From: Candidatus Zixiibacteriota bacterium
GTDB lineage: Bacteria > Zixibacteria > MSB-5A5 > GN15 > FEB-12
Direction: 5' to 3'
Assembly (NCBI GenBank): GCA_035380245.1
Contig: DAOSXA010000002.1
Span: 1,054,001 to 1,118,000 of the forward strand
Length of the DNA: 64,000 nt
Shown: piece by piece, positions 18,193 to 26,184 of the stretch
Position numbering within the stretch: the first letter of the stretch is position 1
Layout: each line of letters begins with the position of its first letter
Position numbers and translations under genes: made by a program
Notes under the pieces: model-generated
What the model saw: only the letters and a program-made list of their open reading frames with translations
Database searches by the model: none
Told to the model about the DNA's origin: nothing

Positions 18193-18633
18193 TTATTCGC
18201 TGAGAAGATCGATATAATACTGGGCGGCCTTCAGAAGCGCATCCTTCTTGTCTTTGTCCGCCAGCGTCTTCTGCAAGGCCTTATTCTTCTTCAACTGCTT
18301 GTCCAGATCGGCTGCCATTTCCTTGCGGTAGTAGGTAGTCGAAAGCGCTTCATTCTTCTCGATCAATTCCTTGGATGTGAAATCCTTCATGGTCTTGATC
18401 TCGAAATCGGCGTTGATCGGCTCGCCGTCGGGCGACTCCAGTTCCGCATCGAATGAGGGGCGGAACTTCTCGAACACGTCCTTGAGATTGTTGCAGCGGG
18501 TTGGCGTGACATCCGGGTCTTCTTCGTTGTTCAAACGAGCGATGTAAAGCAGCTTGTTTGACGGCAGCAGTTCGACCGGGACGGAATCATCACGGGCCAC
18601 TTTCTCAGTGGCGCCTAATATGAATTTTGCCAT
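18193..18633 (-). CDS. tssB: Type VI contractile sheath small subunit TssB (VipA)
   Basis: 146 residues, the usual TssB length is ~165. Conserved features: VPVELLPSNKLLYIARL (strand pair), a DVFEKFRPSFDAEL segment and a helical C-terminal part (IEKNEALSTTYYRKEMAADLDKQLKKNKALQ). Two adjacent ATGs exist; the second (18633) is preferred because GGAGG sits 4 bases ahead, whereas the first (18636) sits one base after it. The gene begins 26 bases after the ClpV C-terminal half. It forms the contractile sheath with TssC. Confidence 0.85.
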   Translation of the reverse strand: MAKFILGATEKVARDDSVPVELLPSNKLLYIARLNNEEDPDVTPTRCNNLKDVFEKFRPSFDAELESPDGEPINADFEIKTMKDFTSKELIEKNEALSTTYYRKEMAADLDKQLKKNKALQKTLADKDKKDALLKAAQYYIDLLSE

Positions 18634-18659
18634 CATGCCTCCATGTCAGTTATATGCTA

Positions 18660-19763
18660 TCAGGTCTTGTCGGTCTTATTCGTTTTAAACACGAAATTGT
18701 CGTTCTCCACATCGATCGTGACATTATCACCGGGATTGACTTCCCCGGTAATGATGTCAACCGAGAGCTTGTTGACAATCTCGCGCTCGATAATTCTCTG
18801 TATCGGTCGTGCGCCTAATTCCAGCGTGTAACCATCGACAGCCAGCTTGTGCTGTGCCGCCGCGCTGAGTTCGGCATTGATGTTCTGGTCGCGCAGAAGC
18901 CCGGTTAAGCCCTTGAACTCCAGTCCGGCGATTTTTTCCACCTGGTCCTGTGTGAACGAATGGTATACGATAATGTCGTTCAACCGATTCAGGAACTCCG
19001 GCCGGAACTTGGTAAACAGGAAACCACGGACCTCGTCCATGTTCACTTCGCGACCTTCGCGGTCGGCATCGAGAATTTTATCCGCCGCGTAGTTGGACGT
19101 AAGGATCACGATCACATTGCTGAAATCGACCGTCCGGTTCTGGCCGTCGGTCAGGCGGCCGTCGTCGAGAAGTTGCAACAGCACGTTGAACACGTCCGGG
19201 TTGGCCTTCTCGACCTCATCGAAAAGCACCACCGAGAACGGCTTGCGCTTGACCGCTTCCGTCAGCACACCACCCGCTTCATAGCCGACATAGCCGGGAG
19301 GAGCGCCGATCATCTTGGCCACCGAATGCGATTCCATGAACTCGGACATATCCAGCCGCACCATGGCGTTTTTGTCGTCGAACAGGAATTCGGCCAGCAA
19401 TTTCGCCAGATAGGTCTTGCCGGTACCGGTAGGTCCCAGGAACAGGAACGAACCGACCGGACGGTTGGGCAACTTAAGCCCGGCCCGCGCCTTGCGAACG
19501 GCATTGGCAATGGCCTTTATGGCATCCTTCTGGCCGATAATACGCTCGCCCAGAAAATCTTCCATCTTGACCAGTCGTTCTTTTTCGGAGGTCATCATCT
19601 TGGATAGCGGGATACCGGTGCGTCGTGCTACGACCGAAGCGATATCGGAATCATCGATTTTACGCTCCAGACCTTCAATCACCTTCTTGAGCGCTTCAAA
19701 ACGATTCTTGCGCCGGCTTAACGAATCGCGCATATCCTTCAGGGTTAGTTTTTCGGCTTTCAT
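18660..19763 (-). CDS. clpV: ClpV/TssH second half: AAA2 ATPase module (split gene)
   Basis: 367 residues equal to the C-terminal half of a ClpB/ClpV ATPase: end of the middle domain and linker (residues 1-75, ...VVARRTGIPLSKM), AAA2 core with Walker A GPTGTGKT (110-117), Walker B SVVLFDEVEKA (177-187), pore loop GYVGYEAG (157-164), sensor LTSNYA, arginine finger region FRPEFLNRLNDIIVY, and D2 small domain LELGARPIQRIIEREIVNKL. It has its own start: GGAGGT, five bases, ATG, and the ATG overlaps the TGA of the first half (ATGA). That makes it a separately translated protein rather than a sequencing frameshift. It should assemble with the first half to extract contracted TssBC sheath. Confidence 0.9.
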   Translation of the reverse strand: MKAEKLTLKDMRDSLSRRKNRFEALKKVIEGLERKIDDSDIASVVARRTGIPLSKMMTSEKERLVKMEDFLGERIIGQKDAIKAIANAVRKARAGLKLPNRPVGSFLFLGPTGTGKTYLAKLLAEFLFDDKNAMVRLDMSEFMESHSVAKMIGAPPGYVGYEAGGVLTEAVKRKPFSVVLFDEVEKANPDVFNVLLQLLDDGRLTDGQNRTVDFSNVIVILTSNYAADKILDADREGREVNMDEVRGFLFTKFRPEFLNRLNDIIVYHSFTQDQVEKIAGLEFKGLTGLLRDQNINAELSAAAQHKLAVDGYTLELGARPIQRIIEREIVNKLSVDIITGEVNPGDNVTIDVENDNFVFKTNKTDKT

Positions 19764-21223
19764 TCTTCACCTCCGGCGGCTTCGAGACGATGGCCCCAGT
19801 ATTCATCGAGTCGATCCATGTCGCGTTCGAACTCATCGAAAGCGGTGCGAAGTTTCTCGAACGATTCCGCGTCTTTCTCCTCGTCCTTACCCTCGCATTC
19901 GCCGATCGATTTCTCGAGCGAGGTCATCTCTTCGGCCAACTTCGGCAACTTGGCTTTGGCGAACTCTTCTTTGACACTGAACTGCGACCCGGCCTCATCA
20001 ACCAGATCCAGGGCCACATCCGGTAAATTACGCTCACCGAGATAGCGCTGCGAGTATTTAACCGCCGCTTCTATCGCCTCGCGGGTATAAGCAATTTTGT
20101 GGTGCTCGGCATATTTATCTATCACACCGTTCAAAATGCGAACAGCATCATCGTATGGCGGCTCTTCGACTTTAACCTTCTCGAAACGGCGGTCCAGCGC
20201 CTTGTCCTTTTCGAGATACCTGGTGTACTCTTCCTCGGTGGTAGCTCCGACCAGGCGAATCTGTCCGCGGGCCAGAGCCGGTTTCAACAGATTGGCGGCA
20301 TCCATACCGCCACCGCCGCCCGCGCCGCAAATGGTGTGGACCTCGTCGATAAACAACACGACCTTGCCGCCCGACTTCACCACCTCACCCACAAGCGCTT
20401 TAAATCTTTCTTCGAACTCACCCTTGTATTTGGCGCCGGCCACCATGGAACCCATGTCGACTTCCATCACCTTGACGTCCTGGAGCGCCTTGGGCACGTC
20501 GCCGTCGATAATCGCCTGAGCCAATCCCTCGACAATCGCCGATTTACCGACTCCCGCACCGCCGACCAGCACCGGGCTGTTTTTGCGACGACGCAGAAGA
20601 ATCTGGATGACTTGTTCCGTTTCCTTCTCACGTCCGATACAGCGGTCGAACTCTCCCGATGCGGCCAGGTTGGTCATGTCAACACAATAGCGCAATGTGC
20701 CGGACACCTTACGGCCGGTCTCTCCTCCCCCCTCACCCGTGCCGCTGCTGTCCTTTGACGGTGTCCCCGTAGCGATTTCCTGAACCGCTTTGGCCTCGGC
20801 AATAGCGCGATAGATCGCCTCTTTGGGGATATCAAGTTTGTCCCGCAAATACGGAGATAGAGCCGATTTGGGGTCAAAGATCGCGATCAGTATGTGTTCC
20901 GGCTCGACCAGCGTATCATACAGCTTGTTCTTCTCTTCGATCGCCTGCTCCAATACCGACTGACAAGCGGGAGATATCGCTAACTTGTCTCGCGCTGAGG
21001 AACGGCTTGACTGATCCTTTAGAAACGCTTCGGTCAATGATGCCACCATGCCGGGTTTACGGTCGAGCTGATTCAGTATCGACTCGACTTCAGTCCCTTC
21101 CTGACGCACCACCGCCACCAGAAGATGCTCCACCTCGATCTCGGGATGACGAAACTCGGCAGCAACTTCTCGGGCGTTTTTTATAACCGTGCGGGAATCA
21201 GAGGAATAACTGGCAATATCCAT
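19760..21223 (-). CDS. clpV: ClpV/TssH first half: N-domain and AAA1 ATPase module (split gene)
   Basis: 487 residues. N-domain repeats (residues 10-145; VEHLLVAVVRQEG, EPEHILIAIFDPKSA), Gly-rich linker (155-172), AAA1 with Walker A GGAGVGKS (221-228), Walker B VVLFIDEVHTICG (288-300), sensor region IRLVGATTEEEYTRYLEKD...RRFEKV, and the start of a coiled-coil middle domain (to 487), where the chain ends at DRLDEYWGHRLEAAGGEE. ClpV of type VI systems is normally one ~880-residue polypeptide; here the AAA2 half is the next gene. The start is the first gene after a TTGACA promoter in a 232-base gap. The last codons GGAGGT also serve as the Shine-Dalgarno of the second half. Confidence 0.9.
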   Translation of the reverse strand: MDIASYSSDSRTVIKNAREVAAEFRHPEIEVEHLLVAVVRQEGTEVESILNQLDRKPGMVASLTEAFLKDQSSRSSARDKLAISPACQSVLEQAIEEKNKLYDTLVEPEHILIAIFDPKSALSPYLRDKLDIPKEAIYRAIAEAKAVQEIATGTPSKDSSGTGEGGGETGRKVSGTLRYCVDMTNLAASGEFDRCIGREKETEQVIQILLRRRKNSPVLVGGAGVGKSAIVEGLAQAIIDGDVPKALQDVKVMEVDMGSMVAGAKYKGEFEERFKALVGEVVKSGGKVVLFIDEVHTICGAGGGGGMDAANLLKPALARGQIRLVGATTEEEYTRYLEKDKALDRRFEKVKVEEPPYDDAVRILNGVIDKYAEHHKIAYTREAIEAAVKYSQRYLGERNLPDVALDLVDEAGSQFSVKEEFAKAKLPKLAEEMTSLEKSIGECEGKDEEKDAESFEKLRTAFDEFERDMDRLDEYWGHRLEAAGGEE

Positions 21224-21309
21224 GGGAATGCAATGTCCCTATCGCTTATAAGTAATTTTGTCTTTTCCTGTGCGAGGTTGGGTTTTCGCTATGCTCGTCC
21301 CAATTGTTA

Positions 21310-21339
21310 AAAATAGCCTTGTATTTGACTAAGTGTCAA
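21310..21339 (-). promoter_or_regulatory. Promoter for the T6SS machine operon
   Basis: On the minus strand TTGACA, 18-base spacer, TATTTT, about 85 bases upstream of the clpV first half. It lies in the 232-base gap that divides cargo genes from machine genes; nothing else was seen in that gap. Confidence 0.6.
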
Positions 21340-21455
21340 GCGCTTTTATATCCCTTAAATCCTATAACGGCGCTGTTTTCGACAGTCCAATCATGTATCT
21401 TATTTGTCCACAATACGGACTATTTATACCATCATCTCGATCATTCGCTCAATCG

Positions 21456-24400
21456 TTAATCGCCGCTTTCCAACTCCGACTTCGGTGGACGACCTTCCTT
21501 GGATGGTCGCTCCGGCTTATCCCATGCGGGCCGACTTCGCAGCGGATTCCGGGGACGCCCCGGATTTTTCTCCGACGGACCGTAACAATAACCCTTGCGC
21601 AACTTGCTCCAGACGATATTCCGGCATTGGGAGTGATCACCGTGAGCGATAAATTCACCGGCAGACTTCTCCAGCGTCTGCTCCAACTCTTTCTCGATAC
21701 CGTCAAGGAACCGGTCGAAATCGAATAATCCTTTAATTAGCGCCAGACTGGCCGTCAGATAGCGCTCCATCTTGTCTACCTGATGTTGGTATTCATAAAG
21801 CGAGTCAAAATGAAGCACACAGTCCCGGCATCCGGTCAGACCGCAGCCGGTTTTGTCTTTGTTCTTGTCCAACGCATCCAGCTTCCGGGACAGATCCTTC
21901 TGGTAATGACTATATGCCCAATGAGCATGACGCGATATCTTCAAAAACAGCTCATCCACTTCCTTGGCGGCATGTTTGAGACTCTTGAGCTGCGGGTCTT
22001 TCTTATGGGAACCGGTCAACTGGTTGGCAACCGCGACGCGCTCCTTGAGAAAATTCAGGCGATGCGCCTCCGTGACTTTAGACTTCGTGTCCTTGTCGGA
22101 AGCCTTCCCGGTGACCTTACCGATCACGAAACCGATAATTCCTTCGGTTATATCGGCTGCTGTCGAGGAACCGGAAGTAGCGGCTTTTTTGGCGACGTAG
22201 TTACCCATCGCTTTACCCGTGCCGCCCATGAAGAAATCCTTCAGGGCATCCATCGCCCCGACTTCGGGAATGAACTCCGCCCCGTACGCCGTTCCCATGC
22301 TCAGTGCCGAATTAAAGATATGATTGATAGCCCCCACCGCATGATTGATCGCCGCCAGCGCTTTTTCTCCTACCGTATAACGCATGTCCAGATTGGCATA
22401 GCGATGACTGATGCGAACCCCGGCCCCGGGCATGTCGAGGCCGTGTAGAATATCTTGAGTCATGTAGAAATAGCGTCGCAGCTCGGGTGGAGCCTCATGC
22501 CAATGTTTCTGATGAGTCTCACGGTTCTTTTCGAGCGCCTTGAGGTACTCGTCGATGGCTTTATCGAGTTCCTTCTTGAGGTCGTCGATTTCCACCTCTA
22601 CGATTGACACTTTCGCGGTATAGTTATCCGAGTAATCACCATGGCGAGAACCGGATCGATCCTGAGTGATGCCCAGCTTTTCCCAGAATTTGGCATAGAC
22701 GATCTTATCGATCACATTCTTGCCCGGAATCAGGAGCACGGTTCCCTCCGGTAAAACCGCCTCCCTGATCTCCCATTCCTGCTTCTCGGGATCCCAGCGA
22801 GCCTGATTTCGGTCGATTTTGAGTTCTCTGAAATTATGCGCCACCAGCGCCTGAACCGGGATATCGAAATTCTCGGCTATGCTGTCGAACGACTCACCCG
22901 ACTGGACCGTGTACTCCTCACCCTTGCCGGCCTGTTTGAGAGCCGCCTTGAGTGCCTTGCGCATGCACGTATAGTTGGGACCGCCGTAACGCGGACCGAA
23001 CAACCAGAACCGCCAGTCGCGCCAGTCGTTGCGCTCAGCCATATCATAGCGATCCAGAAGATTGCGCCATTGCGCCCACATGTTGCAATCTCGATGCTCG
23101 GCGTACTGCTGGTATTCCAGTACGGCTTCCTCGATCATCGCTTGAGCTTTTTCCTGAATCGCTGCGAACTCCTCGTAAACATCGAGGTAAAGGCGGCAGA
23201 GATTCATGGCCGGGAGCAAATAGTTGCGATACTTGTTGAGATGATGCCTGAACTCGAGGGCGATCTGAACGTCGCGGATCATCGCCTCGCACGACTTGAA
23301 GTTGGAATCGGCCAGCGTATCGGCCGCCGGGATCCAGATCGGTTTGCCCGGTTCGACATAGTTATAGGCGTATTCGTCCTTGATCTCCAACTCACCGTCG
23401 TATTCGTACATCCGGTGTTTCCAACTCATCGGCTTCTTGATCAAACCGCGCGGAATCCAAACCTGCCTGACATTCTCCAGAACCACATGCCGATTTTTCT
23501 CTTTTTCCGGCCAGAGCCGCTTGCGCATGTAGAAAAATCGCAGGTCGTGGTTGTCCTCCCATTCGAGAATCTCATGCCAGGCAACTCCCTCTGCGTCGGC
23601 GATTTGGGCCAGCGTTTCACCCGGCTTGACCGGCCGGATCGAGAGTGTCCCGGGATTGCGAGGATGATAAAGCACCTCTTCCTCCCGGAACTTGAAATGC
23701 GGATACTGTTTCCGCACATTCTCCAGAACCGTTTCGAACGTTTCCTTCTCCCCCGGCACATAGGTGCGTCCGCCCAGCATTCGCTCCGGCATCTGCTGAT
23801 AGATCGCCACCGCCTTGCGCAAATGAACGACCGAATCGCGCAGAGTGTGTTGCACCAGCTTGGTCAGGCGGCGGGAATCATAGCGGAAATCGTGAGCCTC
23901 CGGTTCTTTGACCGGTTTGGCCGGGATGTATATGATCTCGTTCTCGGGCAGCAGAAAATCAGTCGGCGGTGTGGCGTCGCATTCCTCCTCGACGAACAAC
24001 TGCAGCAGCTCATTGCGCGGATGGTCCCAGATTTTCTCTACCGGCATGTCGAACTGATCGGCAATCTGCGATAACGACATCGGTTGGCGAACGGTGAACA
24101 AATGCCCCTTAGGCTTCTTGTCCTGATCATCCTCGGGATAACGTTCCTGCCAGTCTTTGCGTGTCAGGCGGTCATCGATATCCTCGCGCGTGAGCTTGTG
24201 ATAGGACAGATCGACAATCGCCCCAACAGCCAGGCTGGCCACGGCCGAAGTCGCTCCGAAAACCGCTCCGATCGCCGCTCCGATCAACGCCCCGATAGGC
24301 CCCCCCACAACTGTCCCGACAGCCGTAATCACACCGAACGAGGCAATACTGAAACCGATTCCGACCGCCTTACTGCCCGCCCCTTTGACCAGCGTTTCTT

Positions 24401-24617
24401 CCCAGGTATAGCTGTTGAAGTTGAACCAATAGCCGCGCAGGTAAGAGCTAATCGAGCCTTCGTGACGCTTTTCCGTGGTAATGAAGCTGAGGGTGGCGAG
24501 CCAGTGGAACGCTCGGAAAGCATCAGGGGGAGTAAGCGGTTGCCGCGCGCGATACAAACGACCGGTTTTACTGCATAGACGACCGGTCTTCGGCTTTTCA
24601 ACGGACTCCTGGGGCAA
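21456..24617 (-). CDS. Large LysM-repeat protein with N-terminal glycine-zipper membrane region
   Basis: 1053 residues. Residues ~80-136 are a glycine-zipper hydrophobic stretch (GPIGALIGAAIGAVFGA) able to form one or two membrane helices, much like the pre-PAAR/TMD regions of T6SS cargo. Three LysM-like modules follow (~173-232, ~324-391, ~567-633; the third ...YTVQSGESFDSIAENFDIPVQALVAHN... is the clearest, all with a ...IIYIPAK or ...LLIPGK ending). Long amphipathic helices and a second Gly/Ala-rich hydrophobic region (~790-850) fill the rest; a CGLTGCRDC triplet of Cys lies near residue 945. TTG start with AAGGAG six bases upstream. Likely a T6SS cargo or peptidoglycan tether; catalytic domain not recognised. 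Client of the DUF1795 adaptor is an inference. Confidence 0.65.
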   Translation of the reverse strand: MPQESVEKPKTGRLCSKTGRLYRARQPLTPPDAFRAFHWLATLSFITTEKRHEGSISSYLRGYWFNFNSYTWEETLVKGAGSKAVGIGFSIASFGVITAVGTVVGGPIGALIGAAIGAVFGATSAVASLAVGAIVDLSYHKLTREDIDDRLTRKDWQERYPEDDQDKKPKGHLFTVRQPMSLSQIADQFDMPVEKIWDHPRNELLQLFVEEECDATPPTDFLLPENEIIYIPAKPVKEPEAHDFRYDSRRLTKLVQHTLRDSVVHLRKAVAIYQQMPERMLGGRTYVPGEKETFETVLENVRKQYPHFKFREEEVLYHPRNPGTLSIRPVKPGETLAQIADAEGVAWHEILEWEDNHDLRFFYMRKRLWPEKEKNRHVVLENVRQVWIPRGLIKKPMSWKHRMYEYDGELEIKDEYAYNYVEPGKPIWIPAADTLADSNFKSCEAMIRDVQIALEFRHHLNKYRNYLLPAMNLCRLYLDVYEEFAAIQEKAQAMIEEAVLEYQQYAEHRDCNMWAQWRNLLDRYDMAERNDWRDWRFWLFGPRYGGPNYTCMRKALKAALKQAGKGEEYTVQSGESFDSIAENFDIPVQALVAHNFRELKIDRNQARWDPEKQEWEIREAVLPEGTVLLIPGKNVIDKIVYAKFWEKLGITQDRSGSRHGDYSDNYTAKVSIVEVEIDDLKKELDKAIDEYLKALEKNRETHQKHWHEAPPELRRYFYMTQDILHGLDMPGAGVRISHRYANLDMRYTVGEKALAAINHAVGAINHIFNSALSMGTAYGAEFIPEVGAMDALKDFFMGGTGKAMGNYVAKKAATSGSSTAADITEGIIGFVIGKVTGKASDKDTKSKVTEAHRLNFLKERVAVANQLTGSHKKDPQLKSLKHAAKEVDELFLKISRHAHWAYSHYQKDLSRKLDALDKNKDKTGCGLTGCRDCVLHFDSLYEYQHQVDKMERYLTASLALIKGLFDFDRFLDGIEKELEQTLEKSAGEFIAHGDHSQCRNIVWSKLRKGYCYGPSEKNPGRPRNPLRSRPAWDKPERPSKEGRPPKSELESGD

Positions 24618-24726
24618 GCGCGTCTCCTTGTTGAATTCCTATTTCTTCCATCCGGCCGGACCAACCTGCCGGAACGGTCATCGCTTCGAGCGGTTGAACG
24701 GGTTCACGAGCGGGTACCCTGCAGTG

Positions 24727-25683
24727 CTAACTTCTTTGGCTGTCGCCGCCTCCGGATGATTGCGTGCCGCCACCACTCGAGCTATCCGGAGTCTGGGTGG
24801 AATCATCATCATCGGCAGCATTGAACTCGACTTCATAACCACCGGGCGGCAGGTCCTCCACACGCGCATAACCGTCTTCGTTTAGTTGACCGCGCCGTTC
24901 GGAGCCGTCGGCCAGCTTCATGATATATTCACCGTTCCTGAGAGGTGAACCGAATGCATCCTCACCGAGCAACTCGGCATAATCCTTGAAGGTCAGCAGG
25001 CCGGATTCCTGTCCGAGGCCGAATTCAGCCGCAAAAACTTTAATCGTAAAAAAATACTCGGGGGGATTATATGATCCGCCGTAGTTATCCAGTTCTTCCT
25101 GGGTCGCTAGTTCGTCGGTATCTTCATGATATTCGTATTGCCATCTTGCCGCGATACTTCCCCCACGGACTGTCGTGGGGAACTGGGTAATGCGATCATG
25201 GGCGCTGTCCTGATCGTGCTCGTAAATTGTAATCGTCACTTCATTGCCGTCACGCACACCGGTTATATTAGCCGACAGGGTCAGCGTATCGCCGCGACGA
25301 GCCTCCTGCGCACTCCAGTGCAATTCCGTGACACGAATACGCGGCATAACCAAAATACGGGCCGACTCGCCCTCAAGACCGACCTTGCTCAGCTTCACTT
25401 CCAGATAAATCTTGTCGCCGGCCTCGGTATCCTCAGGAACCATGATTTCACCGACGAAACGATTACCCTGCATGCGCCCCTCAACCTGTCCCGGACTCCC
25501 CCCCTGTTCGGCCTTGGCCTTGACCTTTATCGGGCATCCGTCGCCAACAAACGCCGTGAGCACTTCGAACGGAAGATTCTCTCCCGGCACAGCGCGAGCG
25601 GCGTTGAACATCACCGAGATCAAATAGGAGTCCAGCTTTATTTCCTGTTCCGAGTCGGTGCTTTTGCTGAATTGCAGGGCCAT
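24727..25683 (-). CDS. T6SS-associated protein sharing the PAAR C-terminal module
   Basis: 318 residues. The ATG at 25683 is selected because an AAAGGA lies 8 bases ahead and the next upstream in-frame starts overlap the neighbouring gene. Residues ~1-115 form a beta domain (YLISVMFNAARAVPGENLPFEVL...) and ~120-288 match the C-terminal module of the PAAR protein: ELHWSAQEARRGDTLTLSANI / ARWSVEEAEIGQTVKLTADV, GLLTFKDYAEL / GILRYKDYIEL, then LNEDGYARVEDLPPGGYEVEFN / LDGDGYAREEAIPPGRVRVRYN. The C-terminus is a low-complexity Ser/Gly/Asp tail. Fold likely transthyretin/Ig-like. Probably a cargo or structural accessory carried with the spike; enzymatic role not visible. No signal peptide, so it would leave by the T6SS. 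Confidence 0.6.
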   Translation of the reverse strand: MALQFSKSTDSEQEIKLDSYLISVMFNAARAVPGENLPFEVLTAFVGDGCPIKVKAKAEQGGSPGQVEGRMQGNRFVGEIMVPEDTEAGDKIYLEVKLSKVGLEGESARILVMPRIRVTELHWSAQEARRGDTLTLSANITGVRDGNEVTITIYEHDQDSAHDRITQFPTTVRGGSIAARWQYEYHEDTDELATQEELDNYGGSYNPPEYFFTIKVFAAEFGLGQESGLLTFKDYAELLGEDAFGSPLRNGEYIMKLADGSERRGQLNEDGYARVEDLPPGGYEVEFNAADDDDSTQTPDSSSGGGTQSSGGGDSQRS

Positions 25684-25694
25684 GGGGAAATCCT

Positions 25695-26117
25695 TTACGG
25701 CTGACTGAGACTGTTGATAATACCGAGGACATCGAGGGCGATCGTCTTCATGGTTTTTTTCGAGAACACCCCCGTAAAAATGTAACCGACTCCATGGTCG
25801 ATCACATACCATCGCCGGTGAAACAATACCTGCTGCTCGGACGGCACCGATTTGCACACGACCTCATAAGCCGGTCGGCCGTCATCGAGATGAATCTGTT
25901 CGTTCTTGAGAACATCCGCATTAGGCAAAGCCTGCACCCAGGGAGCCGTGTAGGTTCGGGCAAATTCGATCAGGTCGTCGCTTTCAGGTTTGGGATCAAT
26001 AGCCAGCGTCAAAGAATGTTGAAATCCGCTGTCTTTGGGTCCCATGAAAAAATGAACCGTCTGATCCTGCCACCCCTTGGGCAGCTTGATCTTGAACAGG
26101 TTATTGGTTCCAGCCAT
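25695..26117 (-). CDS. DUF1795/Eag-like adaptor protein
   Basis: 140 residues with the pattern of the DcrB/DUF1795 (Eag) chaperones of type VI effectors: IKLPKGWQDQTVHFF at the start, then LTLAIDPKPESDDLIEFARTY, and VSFHRRWYVIDHGVGYIFTG strand pairs ahead of a final helix. In characterised systems Eag chaperones load effectors with N-terminal membrane helices onto VgrG by shielding those helices. Here, the next genes are a PAAR-module protein and a LysM protein with a glycine-zipper region, which could be the client. The start has only a weak Shine-Dalgarno (AAAGAT). Family identification is by motif, moderately certain. Confidence 0.65.
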   Translation of the reverse strand: MAGTNNLFKIKLPKGWQDQTVHFFMGPKDSGFQHSLTLAIDPKPESDDLIEFARTYTAPWVQALPNADVLKNEQIHLDDGRPAYEVVCKSVPSEQQVLFHRRWYVIDHGVGYIFTGVFSKKTMKTIALDVLGIINSLSQP

Positions 26118-26184
26118 CGTCGATAAGATCTTTCTAATCGTGTTATCTCAACCCGGCCGTTCATGCGCCCGGCCGAGAGTTTTC

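Noticed and set aside
19760..19763. Frameshift or sequencing error splitting clpV
   Set aside because: The overlap ATGA with a GGAGGT five bases before the ATG is a proper start; error would not be expected to create it. Raw reads would settle it.
22836..24074. Long open frame on the plus strand (412 codons)
   Set aside because: It runs antisense to the LysM protein gene, which shows clear domains; the antisense protein has no recognisable motif and no Shine-Dalgarno. A by-product of codon bias.
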